Shown one piece after another: positions 8,953 to 16,953 of a stretch of DNA of 64,000 nt. The notes under the pieces were generated by a model. The model was given only the letters and a program-made list of their open reading frames with translations, ran no database searches and was not told where the DNA came from. Source of the stretch: CAZOZZ01 sp965247425. Its GTDB lineage: Bacteria; Acidobacteriota; Terriglobia; 20CM-2-55-15. The stretch spans positions 3,720,001-3,784,000 of the forward strand of contig OZ252023.1 in NCBI GenBank assembly GCA_965247425.1. Direction: 5' to 3'. The number at the start of each line of letters is the position of its first letter. Position 1 is the first letter of the stretch. Both the position numbers and the translations under genes were made by a program.

Positions 8953-8962
8953 CCAGTCAGTG
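8953..8962. repeat. 10 bp direct repeat, right flank of IS21 element
   Basis: Second copy of CCAGTCAGTG, identical to 6196-6205, directly after the right end of the IS21-family element. Confidence 0.6.
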
Positions 8963-8981
8963 GTAACAGAGCGGCCGTCTT

Positions 8982-9104
8982 TCAACGCAGAGACGCGGAG
9001 AGGGGATTTTTCACAGCTGAGGCGCAGAGGGGACGATACGAGTTCTTTAGGACTCGCCTCTTTTTTTTCTTCTTTGCGCCTCTGCGCCTCTGCGGTGAAA
9101 AAAC
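8982..9104. repeat. Inverted intergenic repeat of CGCAGAGnCGC type
   Basis: The left part contains ACGCAGAGACGCGGAGAGG and the right part is the inverted equivalent, TGCGCCTCTGCGCCTCTGCGG. Between them is a T-rich stretch. Repeats of the form CGCAGAGGCGCAGAG are scattered in intergenic DNA of many bacterial phyla. No gene is visible. Confidence 0.5.
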
Positions 9105-9126
9105 CGATGGCGGCCGAACGGCCGCC
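9096..9126 (-). terminator. Terminator downstream of the ispH-ferredoxin operon
   Basis: A perfect 8 bp stem (9109-9116 with 9119-9126, GGCGGCCG/CGGCCGCC, 2 base loop) followed on the minus strand by a run of T (complement of 9098-9103). It sits 18 bases past the ferredoxin stop. Confidence 0.65.
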
Positions 9127-9144
9127 TTTCTTCGTAGGCTGTTG

Positions 9145-9543
9145 CTAGTCGCCGGCTACTTCGGCGGGTTCGTAGGCGGCGACGGCGTCTTCGTACTTAT
9201 CGTGAAGTTCGATCCCGAAGTATTCCTCGACATCGGCGGTGGGGTACATTGCGATGGCGTCCCAGGCCATTCTCTCGCAGACGTTCACACAGATTTTGCA
9301 ACCGATGCATTCGTCGAATCGGATCTGGACAGGATCGACGATGACGCCGACATTGTTGGACAAGTCGCGTGGGACCGATTCGATGCAATCGACCGGACAG
9401 AAAGGCACACAGGCTTCGCAGCCGGTGCAGTTGTCGGGGTTCACGACCGCGAGGATCTTAGGCTTCTTTTTCTTGCGCGTGATCTTTCCTGGAGCTTCCG
9501 GAATGATCGCGGTCGGGTTTGCCTTTTTCTTACTGACTGCCAT
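9145..9543 (-). CDS. 2[4Fe-4S] ferredoxin
   Basis: Small electron carrier of 132 residues with two clusters. The motifs are NCTGCEACVPFCPVDCIE and DECIGCKICVNVCE, both CxxCxxCxxxC. A lysine-rich N-terminal extension of about 35 residues precedes the first motif. The start codon lies inside the last codons of ispH (14 base overlap), so both are read from one minus-strand transcript. The pairing suggests it may feed electrons to IspH, a low-potential reductase, which is inference from position. Confidence 0.88.
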   Translation of the reverse strand: MAVSKKKANPTAIIPEAPGKITRKKKKPKILAVVNPDNCTGCEACVPFCPVDCIESVPRDLSNNVGVIVDPVQIRFDECIGCKICVNVCERMAWDAIAMYPTADVEEYFGIELHDKYEDAVAAYEPAEVAGD

Positions 9544-10756
9544 AGACGAGGTCCTTCAAGGGTGAAGAGCCTATTATATCGCGAAAGCCCACGATTCGCT
9601 CCACCGCTTCTCCAATTTGGTTGTTCGGAGTCGAGGCCCCGGCCGTCAACCCAATCGTTTGCGGCCCGGTACCGAGCCAGTCGAGGGTTCGGGCCTCCGC
9701 CTTCGGAAGAGAGTCCGGCCCGGGCACGTTGTGCCGGATCTCTCTGGCGCTCACGATCGACGAAGCATCGTCAATGTGAAAAACGCGCGTAAAATCGGAT
9801 GCGATTCGCGCCAGGTTCTTCGTGTTGGAACTGTTGTAACCACCTATCACGATCATCACGTCGATATGTTCGGACTCGAGAGCCCGGATGGCGCGCTGGC
9901 GATCCTCAGTGGCGCTGCAGATCGTATCGAACGAAATAAATCGATCAGCCAGATCGTCATCGGCGTATTTGCCCGCGAGAGCCACGCGGAACATCTCGGC
10001 AATCTCCAGCGATTCGGAACTCAGCATGGTTGTCTGGTTTGCCAGACCGATTCTCTCCAGATCGACGTCCGGGTCAAACCCTTCCGAGATCGCCTGCCCG
10101 AATCGCGCCATGAAATCTTCCCGGTCACCGCCGGTGCCGATATAATCGCAGATAAATCGGGCCTCGGGCTTGTCCCGCACGACCACGTAATGAGAACCCG
10201 GATGCAGTGACGTCCTGGAAAACGTGGCGCGCGTTTCCTCGTGCTCAAACTTACCGTGGATGATCGAAGTGATTCCTCGCCTTCCATAGAGCTCGACATT
10301 CTTCCATACGTTGAGAACCGAGCCACAGGTCGTATCGACAACGACACAACCTTTTTCCGACAGGACGTCTAATTCTTGCTTGGGAACCCCAAAGGCGGGG
10401 ATCAGCACGATGTCGTCAACCCCGAGTTGGTCGAACTTCCCTTCACCTTCAGGAAGGAAGCGGATTCCCTTTCGCTCCAGTTCCCTGTTGACGTACGGGT
10501 TGTGGATGATCTCGCCGGTCAGGAAAATGCGACTGTCTGGAAATCTGGTCACCGTTTCATAGGCGTATTCCACGGCCCGCTCGACGCCGTAGCAGAACCC
10601 GAATTCCTCGGCCAGTCGAAATGTGAGGTCGCCTATTTCGAGCCTGAAACCATTGGCTCGCATCCGGTCAACGATCTGGCTGCGGTAGTTTTCCTGGAGT
10701 TCGGGACGGATTTCAGAACGCAGTCCAAAGCCCTTCTGGAAGTACGTCTGGCCCAT
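9530..10756 (-). CDS. ispH: 4-hydroxy-3-methylbut-2-enyl diphosphate reductase, long form
   Basis: Last enzyme of the MEP isoprenoid pathway, making IPP and DMAPP with a [4Fe-4S] cluster. The 408-residue protein is of the longer cyanobacterial/plant type. Cluster cysteines are in FGFCYGVERA (about residue 55), DTTCGSVLNVW and FDTICSATEDRQ. Substrate histidines are in GEIIHNPYV and IIHGKFEHEET. The first 40 residues, before the conserved core, are like the plant-type N-terminus. Divergent from fabH with 70 bases between. Confidence 0.93.
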   Translation of the reverse strand: MGQTYFQKGFGLRSEIRPELQENYRSQIVDRMRANGFRLEIGDLTFRLAEEFGFCYGVERAVEYAYETVTRFPDSRIFLTGEIIHNPYVNRELERKGIRFLPEGEGKFDQLGVDDIVLIPAFGVPKQELDVLSEKGCVVVDTTCGSVLNVWKNVELYGRRGITSIIHGKFEHEETRATFSRTSLHPGSHYVVVRDKPEARFICDYIGTGGDREDFMARFGQAISEGFDPDVDLERIGLANQTTMLSSESLEIAEMFRVALAGKYADDDLADRFISFDTICSATEDRQRAIRALESEHIDVMIVIGGYNSSNTKNLARIASDFTRVFHIDDASSIVSAREIRHNVPGPDSLPKAEARTLDWLGTGPQTIGLTAGASTPNNQIGEAVERIVGFRDIIGSSPLKDLVYGSQ

Positions 10757-10826
10757 AACTCAACGATTGTAACACACGAGTGATTGTGCTAATTTCGGGC
10801 AGCATCGCGGCCCTCGAGGAGCCCCA

Positions 10827-11819
10827 TTGGCGAACAATAAAGCAACGATCACTGCTATTGCACACTACGTGCCCGAAAGTCGCCTGACAAACCAGGACCT
10901 GGAAAAAATCGTCGACACCACCGATCAGTGGATCAAGGATCGGACCGGGATCAGCGAACGGCGGATGGTGTCGAAAGGAACCGCTACGAGCGACCTTGCG
11001 GCCGGAGCCGCACGACTCGTGCTGGAACGACGAGGAATCGGGGCAGACGAACTGGACCTGATTATCGTGGCTACGGTCACCCCCGACATGTTCTTTCCTT
11101 CGACTGCCTGCATCGTGCAGGAAAAGATCGGGGCATCCAACGCCTGGGCCTTCGACCTGCTGGGCGCCTGTTCTGGATTCCTCTACGCGGTGACGACCGG
11201 GGTGCAGTTCATCACGTCCGGGAGCCACAAGAAAGTATTGATCGTCGGTGCGGACGTCATGACGTCGATTCTCGACTTCGAGGACCGCAGCACATGCGTC
11301 CTCTTCGGCGACGGCGCCGGAGCGGTTCTGCTGGAACCGACCGAAGGCCCCAACGGCATTTTCGACTGGATTCTTCGAAGCGACGGGAGTGGGGGCAAGT
11401 TTCTCTACATGCCGGGCGGCGGAAGCCTGAATCCGGCTTCCGCGGAAACGGTGAGCCAGAAGATGCACTATGTTCATCAGAATGGTCGGAACGTTTTCAA
11501 GTTCGCGGTCAAAGGGATGGTCGAGGTTTCACAGGCGATTCTGGCGCGAAACGATCTGACGACCCAGGACCTGAAACTCTATATACCCCACCAGGCGAAC
11601 CTGCGGATCATTAAGGCGGCGGCTGCCAAACTCAACCTGGATGAGGCTCGAGTAGCCATCAACATTGATCGCTACGCCAACACGACGGCCGGGACCATAC
11701 CGATCTGTCTGTCCGAAGCCGCAGCGTCCGGTCGGATAGAAACAGGCGATCTCCTTCTGTTAGCCAGCTTCGGCGCCGGGTTTACGTGGGGCAGTCTGCT
11801 TCTAAGGTGGGGTTCGTGA
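10827..11819 (+). CDS. fabH: 3-oxoacyl-ACP synthase III
   Basis: Initiating condensing enzyme of fatty-acid synthesis (acetyl-CoA with malonyl-ACP), 330 residues. The triad is visible: Cys in LLGACSGFLYAV, His in YIPHQANLRII and Asn in YANTTAGTIPI. The TTG start at 10827 is preceded by GAGGAG with 6 bases spacing and gives the full N-terminal strand (TITAIAHYVPE). No other fab gene is next to it, so it could also serve a specialised acyl pathway. Confidence 0.9.
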   Translation: MANNKATITAIAHYVPESRLTNQDLEKIVDTTDQWIKDRTGISERRMVSKGTATSDLAAGAARLVLERRGIGADELDLIIVATVTPDMFFPSTACIVQEKIGASNAWAFDLLGACSGFLYAVTTGVQFITSGSHKKVLIVGADVMTSILDFEDRSTCVLFGDGAGAVLLEPTEGPNGIFDWILRSDGSGGKFLYMPGGGSLNPASAETVSQKMHYVHQNGRNVFKFAVKGMVEVSQAILARNDLTTQDLKLYIPHQANLRIIKAAAAKLNLDEARVAINIDRYANTTAGTIPICLSEAAASGRIETGDLLLLASFGAGFTWGSLLLRWGS

Positions 11820-11939
11820 AAAAACAACCGTTGACAGCGTCTCACACCCAACCCCGGATACCATTTATTATCAGCTACTTAGATAAGATTTGAGCGAATT
11901 CCTGAAAAAACCCGAAAAAGAAATCAGAAAGACGTATTT

Positions 11940-11967
11940 TTGACAGGCATGTCAAATCTACTGTTAT
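11940..11967 (+). promoter_or_regulatory. Candidate promoter with palindromic -35 region
   Basis: A consensus TTGACA (11940-11945) stands 16 bases before TGTTAT (11962-11967). The -35 is half of the inverted repeat TTGACA-GGCA-TGTCAA (11940-11955), which could be an operator. No convincing gene starts immediately downstream. Confidence 0.4.
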
Positions 11968-11973
11968 GAAAGC

Positions 11974-12098
11974 GGAAGTACAAAAAGCAGCCAAGCTTCG
12001 TTGCACGAGACACTTTTCCGAATACCGTCCCTGGCTGAGGAAAGCAATCATAAACACGAAGCTCGGCAAAAAAGCCCTCGCGAAAGCGAGGGCTTTTT
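11974..12098 (+). ncRNA. Candidate small RNA between promoter and terminator
   Basis: Between the promoter at 11940-11967 and the terminator ending at 12098 lies about 125 bases. An ATG at 11966 opens a frame but it runs through the terminator into the antisense of the NUDIX gene, so coding is unlikely. The layout would yield a short stable transcript. No known RNA family is recognised. Confidence 0.22.
12068..12098. terminator. Bidirectional intrinsic terminator
   Basis: Arms AAAGCCCTCGC (12071-12081) and GCGAGGGCTTT (12086-12096) pair perfectly around GAAA, with T runs on both strands. It can end the plus-strand transcript and the NUDIX transcript coming from the right. Confidence 0.85.
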
Positions 12099-12146
12099 AC
12101 GTTTTGCGCTCTTTCGTCGGAGCGAGGCGTTCGAAACAAGCGACGT

Positions 12147-12542
12147 TCAAGACATGCCGAGGGCCAGGTGGCAGCACAGCGAACCCTGAGACTGTCCATT
12201 TCGCAAGACCGATCTTGGGGCCCATTTCCACTCTCCCTGCTGGGGAACCCCATCCATCCGGGCTTCGAACAGGTCCATCTCCAAAAGGTAGGCGGGGCGG
12301 TCCTGGGTTCCCGTCGCCAGGACTCTGGTGGGCTCCAACCGGGCCCTCAGTTTCTCGCGGCCAATGCGGCGAACCACGTCCTGGGGCGTTTCTCCAGGCG
12401 AGCAGGTCCCGGCCGGCAGCCCCCAGATTCCCGGCAGTTCGTCGTCGCTTTCAGGTCTTTTGATAGTCAGGATCTTGTCGCCGCGGACGACGAAGACAGC
12501 AACGGAATGCTTTACCGGTTTGGGATCCACGGAGTCCGACAT
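12147..12542 (-). CDS. NUDIX-domain protein with degenerate Nudix box
   Basis: The 131-residue protein has the Nudix fold layout: VAVFVVRGDKILTIKRP, then LPGIWGLPAGTCSPGE. The catalytic box should read Gx5Ex7REUxEExGU but here ends RRIGREKLRA, so two of the three metal-binding glutamates are replaced. Either the enzyme is weak or it acts as a binding protein. It follows a small gene by 4 bases on the same strand. Confidence 0.7.
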   Translation of the reverse strand: MSDSVDPKPVKHSVAVFVVRGDKILTIKRPESDDELPGIWGLPAGTCSPGETPQDVVRRIGREKLRARLEPTRVLATGTQDRPAYLLEMDLFEARMDGVPQQGEWKWAPRSVLRNGQSQGSLCCHLALGMS

Positions 12543-12546
12543 GACT

Positions 12547-12783
12547 TTAGCGTCTAATGTTTATATCCGTTCCGTCCAGCCATCTGCCGAACCTCCAGAC
12601 GTCCCGGAGAACTGTCGCGATCGGCGGTCGATGTCGGCCATAGGCCGTTTGAAAGCGCCAGTTCAGATATTTTCGAGGGGGAAAGGGTAGAAACGGGAAC
12701 CGCTTGTACCAGTCGGCGGGGACGATACGACAATAAAAACGGGCCAGCGACCAGGCAACGTCCAAACGCCTCACGATGCCCAT
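12547..12783 (-). CDS. Small hypothetical protein
   Basis: A 78-residue, basic, aromatic-rich protein beginning MGIVRRLDVAWSLARFY with PFLPFPPRKYLNWRFQTAYG in the centre. No domain is recognised. It ends 4 bases before the NUDIX start and begins 14 bases from the divergent fxsA start. That tight packing on both sides, with no competing frame, supports it as a gene. Confidence 0.5.
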   Translation of the reverse strand: MGIVRRLDVAWSLARFYCRIVPADWYKRFPFLPFPPRKYLNWRFQTAYGRHRPPIATVLRDVWRFGRWLDGTDINIRR

Positions 12784-12797
12784 GCTATCATAAACCC

Positions 12798-13226
12798 ATG
12801 AAAATATTCGGCATCTTGCTGTCGATGTTCATCGTGATCCCCGTGGTCGAATTCGGTCTTCTCATCGAAATCGGAAGTCGTCTCGGGACCTTGCCGACAC
12901 TGCTCCTCATCTTCGGAACAGGTGTGGTGGGCGCGTATCTGGCCCGCCTGGAGGGCATCCGGATTCTCTACAAAATCCAACGTGATTTCCAGCAAGGCGT
13001 GATGCCGGCCGAACAGCTTTTCGACGGCGTCCTCGTTCTGATCGCCGGCGTCGTCCTGCTCACACCGGGTCTGTTGACCGACGCGGCCGGACTCCTCCTC
13101 CTGTTCCCGGTCACCCGATACCCGATCAAAGCCTTCATCAAGCACAAGGCCCAATCCTGGGTCGCCAACCAACACGTACATATCTCTATTAACAGGGATC
13201 GTCTGTCTGACCCTTCTCGAGATTGA
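12798..13226 (+). CDS. fxsA: FxsA-family membrane protein
   Basis: Inner-membrane protein of 142 residues. Two hydrophobic helices lie near residues 5-25 and 30-48, and a third, long one around 72-98 contains ILIAGVVLLTPG-type sequence. The helix junction LARLEGIRILYKIQ and the LLTPGLLTDAAGLLLL motif are characteristic of FxsA, a protein whose overproduction eases F-plasmid exclusion of phage T7 in E. coli. Physiological role here is unknown. Confidence 0.85.
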   Translation: MKIFGILLSMFIVIPVVEFGLLIEIGSRLGTLPTLLLIFGTGVVGAYLARLEGIRILYKIQRDFQQGVMPAEQLFDGVLVLIAGVVLLTPGLLTDAAGLLLLFPVTRYPIKAFIKHKAQSWVANQHVHISINRDRLSDPSRD

Positions 13227-13320
13227 CCGGCGGCGACACCTTCTTATAAGATCCTCGAACGTTTCAATCCCGAACCAGTCCGTGAAACTTTTCCGGATGA
13301 CCGGACCTGAGGAGTAAGCG

Positions 13321-14913
13321 ATGTCTTCAAGAAGGGTTCTTCTAATCTCGAGCCTGTTGTTGGTGATCGGCGTTCCGGCTCTACCACAATCCCCGTCATT
13401 CAGGGTCTCACCAATCAAAGAGGCCTCGATCAGTGACATCCATGCCGCCATGAAATCCGGAGAACTCACCGCGGTGGAACTGGTCGAAATGTATCTGGAC
13501 CGGATCGAGGCCTACGATAAGCAAGGCCCCGCCATCAACGCGATCATAAGGATCAATCCCAGGGCGCTGGACCGGGCCGCCGAGCTCGACGAGCAGATGG
13601 CCGAGTCCGGATTCGTCGGGCCCTTGCACGGGATTCCAGTCATCATCAAAGACAACTACGACACCCACGACATGCCGACGACGAACGGGACGCTCGCACT
13701 CAAAGATTCCATACCCCCGGATGACGCCTACCAGGTTCGCAAGCTGCGCGAGGCCGGCGCGATCGTCCTGGCCAAGTCCAACATGGCGGAATTCGCCATG
13801 AGCGGCGCGTTCTCCGTCAGCTCGATCCTCGCCGGCTACACGCGCAACCCCTACGATACCAGCCGGGCAACGGCCGGTTCGAGTGGCGGCACGGCAGCGG
13901 CTATTGCGGCAAACTTCGCAACCGTCGGTCTCGGTACCGATACCGGGAGCTCGATTCGGGGGCCGGCTTCACATCAAAGCCTGGTCGGGTTCCGGTCGAC
14001 GATGGGTCTGACGAGCCGGGACGGCATCATTCCGTTGAACGCTGCCCGCGACGTGGGCGGACCGATCGCCCGCACCGTCGAGGATGCGGTCATTGTGTTC
14101 GAACTCCTGGCCGGCTACGACCCGGCAGATCCGGTAACCGCCGCAAGTGAAGGCAAGGTTCCGGAAAACTATACGCAGTTCCTCGTCAAGGACGGTTTGG
14201 AGGGAGCGCGGATTGGAGCCCTCCGGGAACTGTTTCCCGAGGACGACACGCACCCCGAGGTCCTGCGACTGATGAACAAAGCGCTGGAAGACATGAAAGC
14301 CGCTGGCGCGGTCATCATCGACCCAGTCCGCATTCCCGACCTCGAAGAGATCCGGGAGTCCTTCAAGACGGGCACCAGCCGTCTCAAATATGACTTCGAA
14401 CGATACCTTGCCACGCTCGGCCCAGACGCGCCTTACCAGACGCTGGATCAGATCGTCGAATCGAACGACTTCCACCCTTTCCTGCGACGAAACCTGAATC
14501 GCGCTCTCGAGCGGGCTAAGGAAAACGACGGCCCTCCGGAGGAGCAGGCCGACTACCAGCACAATATGGAAGTAGAACAACGGCTTCGCGAGGCCGTCCT
14601 CAAGGCCATGGACGACAACGCCGTCGAGGCTCTCATCTATCCCACGTTCCGGTATCCTCCGCGATTGATCGGGGACGAGAACACGACTCCGCTCGGCGCA
14701 AACAGCAATCCCCTGTCGCCTCCAACAGGATTTCCGGCCTTCAATGTCCCGATGGGGTTCACCGTTGATGGACTACCGGTGGGGCTGCAGTTACTGGGAC
14801 GGGCTTTCGATGAACCCACGCTCGTACGACTGTCCTACAGTTACGAGCAGGCGACTAAACATCGACGCGCACCCCGGAGCACACCGCCGCTCTGGCGTAC
14901 GGGAAATCAATAG
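13321..14913 (+). CDS. Secreted amidase (amidase signature family)
   Basis: Hydrolyses a carboxamide bond; substrate unknown. The 530-residue protein begins with a signal peptide (SSRRVLLISSLLLVIGVPAL). Catalytic lysine is in PVIIKDNYDT, and the signature region contains AGSSGGTAAAIA and GTDTGSSIRGPA, giving the Ser-cisSer-Lys triad. The C-terminus has PTGFPAFNVPMGF and GLPVGLQLLG, as in GatA relatives, but the signal peptide argues against a GatA role. A second amidase of the same superfamily is at 60814. Confidence 0.9.
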   Translation: MSSRRVLLISSLLLVIGVPALPQSPSFRVSPIKEASISDIHAAMKSGELTAVELVEMYLDRIEAYDKQGPAINAIIRINPRALDRAAELDEQMAESGFVGPLHGIPVIIKDNYDTHDMPTTNGTLALKDSIPPDDAYQVRKLREAGAIVLAKSNMAEFAMSGAFSVSSILAGYTRNPYDTSRATAGSSGGTAAAIAANFATVGLGTDTGSSIRGPASHQSLVGFRSTMGLTSRDGIIPLNAARDVGGPIARTVEDAVIVFELLAGYDPADPVTAASEGKVPENYTQFLVKDGLEGARIGALRELFPEDDTHPEVLRLMNKALEDMKAAGAVIIDPVRIPDLEEIRESFKTGTSRLKYDFERYLATLGPDAPYQTLDQIVESNDFHPFLRRNLNRALERAKENDGPPEEQADYQHNMEVEQRLREAVLKAMDDNAVEALIYPTFRYPPRLIGDENTTPLGANSNPLSPPTGFPAFNVPMGFTVDGLPVGLQLLGRAFDEPTLVRLSYSYEQATKHRRAPRSTPPLWRTGNQ

Positions 14914-14936
14914 AACGTCCGGATGAAGATTTTCGC

Positions 14937-14958
14937 GGCGCCCTTATTCGAGGGCGCC
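14937..14958 (+). terminator. Hairpin after the amidase gene
   Basis: GGCGCCC (14937-14943) pairs with GGGCGCC (14952-14958) around an 8 base loop, 24 bases after the amidase stop. No strong T run follows, so termination may be weak. Confidence 0.45.
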
Positions 14959-15042
14959 ACAAATCCCTCTCTCCACCATTGAACCTCTGTTCCCTTCCCG
15001 GTACACTGGTGATGCCCTTCCTGTTTCCTTTTCACCACAACT

Positions 15043-16023
15043 ATGCTTTTCAAAACTCGAAGCGGTGCCGTCTATGGCATCGATGCGTCCCCGATCGAGG
15101 TCGAAGTCAACATCGCGCCGCGTGGCAACGGCGAATTCCAGATCGTCGGCCTGCCTGATTCCGCCATTCGCGAGTCCCGTCCGAGAATCCGATCCGCGAT
15201 CCGTAACAGCGGTTTCGGGTTTCCCTGCGAACAAATCACCGTCAATCTGGCTCCTGCCAATGTCCGGAAGGAAGGCTCGGCGTTCGACCTTCCCATGGCC
15301 ATCGGGATCCTCGGAGGAACCGGCCTCATCCACCCGGATCTCTCCGATTGTCTCTTCGTCGGCGAGCTCTCGCTCGACGGCCGGCTCCGGCCAGTCCGAG
15401 GGGTGTTGTCGATCGCGATGCTCGCACGAAAAACCAAGATCTCGAAACTCATCGTTCCAGCCGAAAATGCAGCCGAAGCGGCCGTCGTCGATGGTGTATC
15501 GATCTATCCGGCAAAGACGCTCACCGAGGCCGTCGACCTGGCAAACGGGAACCATCAGGGTAAACCGCTCAAGGTCCACGCCTCGGATCTTCTCGCGCGT
15601 CCACCGTCAAATGGCGAAGACTACCGTGACGTCCGCGGACAGCAACACGCGAAACGGGCGATCGAGGTCGCTATTGCGGGAGGCCACAACATCATGATGA
15701 TCGGACCGCCGGGATCTGGAAAAACAATGCTGGCTCGGCGCATCCCATCGGTGATTCCGCCCATGACATTTGAGGAAAGCCTCGAAACGACACGGGTCCA
15801 CTCCAGCGCCGGTTTGCTTTCGAACGGTGGCGGACTGATCACGGGTCGGCCCTTCCGGGCGCCCCATCACAGTATCTCGGCGGCCGGTCTGATTGGAGGA
15901 GGCACGATTCCTCACCCCGGAGAGGTCAGCCTGTCTCACAACGGCGTGCTGTTTCTGGACGAATTGCCCGAGTTCCCGCGTCATGTGCTCGAGGTGTTGA
16001 GACAACCCCTCGAAGACGGTTGA
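15043..16023 (+). pseudogene. comM: comM/yifB Mg-chelatase-like ATPase, C-terminus missing
   Basis: ComM is a hexameric helicase that aids branch migration in natural transformation; full length is about 500 residues. Only 326 remain. Present are the N-terminal ChlI domain (ASPIEVEVNIAPRG, ANVRKEGSAFDLP) and the ATPase core with Walker A IGPPGSGKTMLARRIP, the family stretch RPFRAPHHSISAAG and Walker B GVLFLDELPEF. The protein stops in LRQPLEDG, where homologues continue V-V-T-I-S-R-A. The next bases read D-V-V-T after a one-base shift and then diverge. The C-terminal domain is not found elsewhere in the window. The break coincides with the start of a block of accessory genes. Confidence 0.8.
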
Positions 16024-16188
16024 CGTTGTAACCACCGATGCAAATGACTCACCAATAGAGATTTACGTTCCTTTCGATACCAACAAACTCCGACAACATT
16101 GCTGATGAGCAGTATGTTGTGGACGAATTTCAAGAGTGTACAGAGGTTGAACAAGCTCCCGAAAAGCCAAGAGAAGAGTTGGTGGGTC

Positions 16189-16896
16189 TTACGTCGGCGG
16201 GAGCCACCTGTCCAGTTCCGTCGGCGTCGGCGCATTGCCGAGCGCTCGGCAGTAGGCATCTCTTGCTAACCTTCGCTCCTTATCAGTGACCACAATTGAC
16301 TCCTCTCTGGCAATCACCACATCCCGCGCATCAGCGATTATCTCGAACTCGCCTATCTCGTGTTTGACGCCGATAATCTTCTCTTTATCGATGGTCCCAT
16401 GCAGGATGATTCCCCTTTCGCCGGACTGCAAGGGGCGCATCGCAAACCAACGCGCAATGACTACGTTCAGCGACCAACTGAACCCAACAGGCTTCTCTGG
16501 CTCACATCCGCGAAAGACATCAACTCTGACAGGTAACTGCGAAAACAGTTCCATTTCCCCAACATCCATCATCGCGTGGCAACCTGGACGCTTGCTCCCC
16601 AAGAGAACCTTCCAGCGGTAGGAGTGCCGCCAAAAGGTATCCGTCATAACCCAGGCATGAGCCACCGTCTGCCAGTATTCGGTGTCGGTCATGATGTGAC
16701 GAAGATTCCAGAGAGCCTTCATGGATTGCTCCGTGCCTACTACATCCAAATAGCCAGGCCAATCCCGTTCTTTGAACAGATCAGCCAGAAGGCAACCTTG
16801 ATAGTGACGAAACTGGAAATTCAGCGCCCAATCTTCGGCCCTCTTTCTTCGCTCGTGTCTCAATGCTTTTGGGCTAGGCATCAAACAGACCGCCAA
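16189..16896 (-). CDS. Predicted ADP-ribosyltransferase-fold protein
   Basis: A 235-residue protein of no named family. Its second half fits the R-S-E class ADP-ribosyltransferase layout: an arginine strand RVDVFRG, a serine strand GFSWSLNVVIARWFA, and an E-x-E strand GEFEII. ILHGTIDKEKIIGVKHE lies between the last two. The N-terminal half is helical and tryptophan-rich. If the fold call is right, it would transfer ADP-ribose from NAD to an unknown target. It lies 57 bases downstream of an HExxH peptidase gene on the same strand and 165 bases from the comM break. Confidence 0.55.
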   Translation of the reverse strand: MAVCLMPSPKALRHERRKRAEDWALNFQFRHYQGCLLADLFKERDWPGYLDVVGTEQSMKALWNLRHIMTDTEYWQTVAHAWVMTDTFWRHSYRWKVLLGSKRPGCHAMMDVGEMELFSQLPVRVDVFRGCEPEKPVGFSWSLNVVIARWFAMRPLQSGERGIILHGTIDKEKIIGVKHEIGEFEIIADARDVVIAREESIVVTDKERRLARDAYCRALGNAPTPTELDRWLPPT

Positions 16897-16953
16897 GGTC
16901 TTCGTCGTCGTCCAGCCGTCGACGCATCAAATCGTATCCCACCGACCTTCCTC

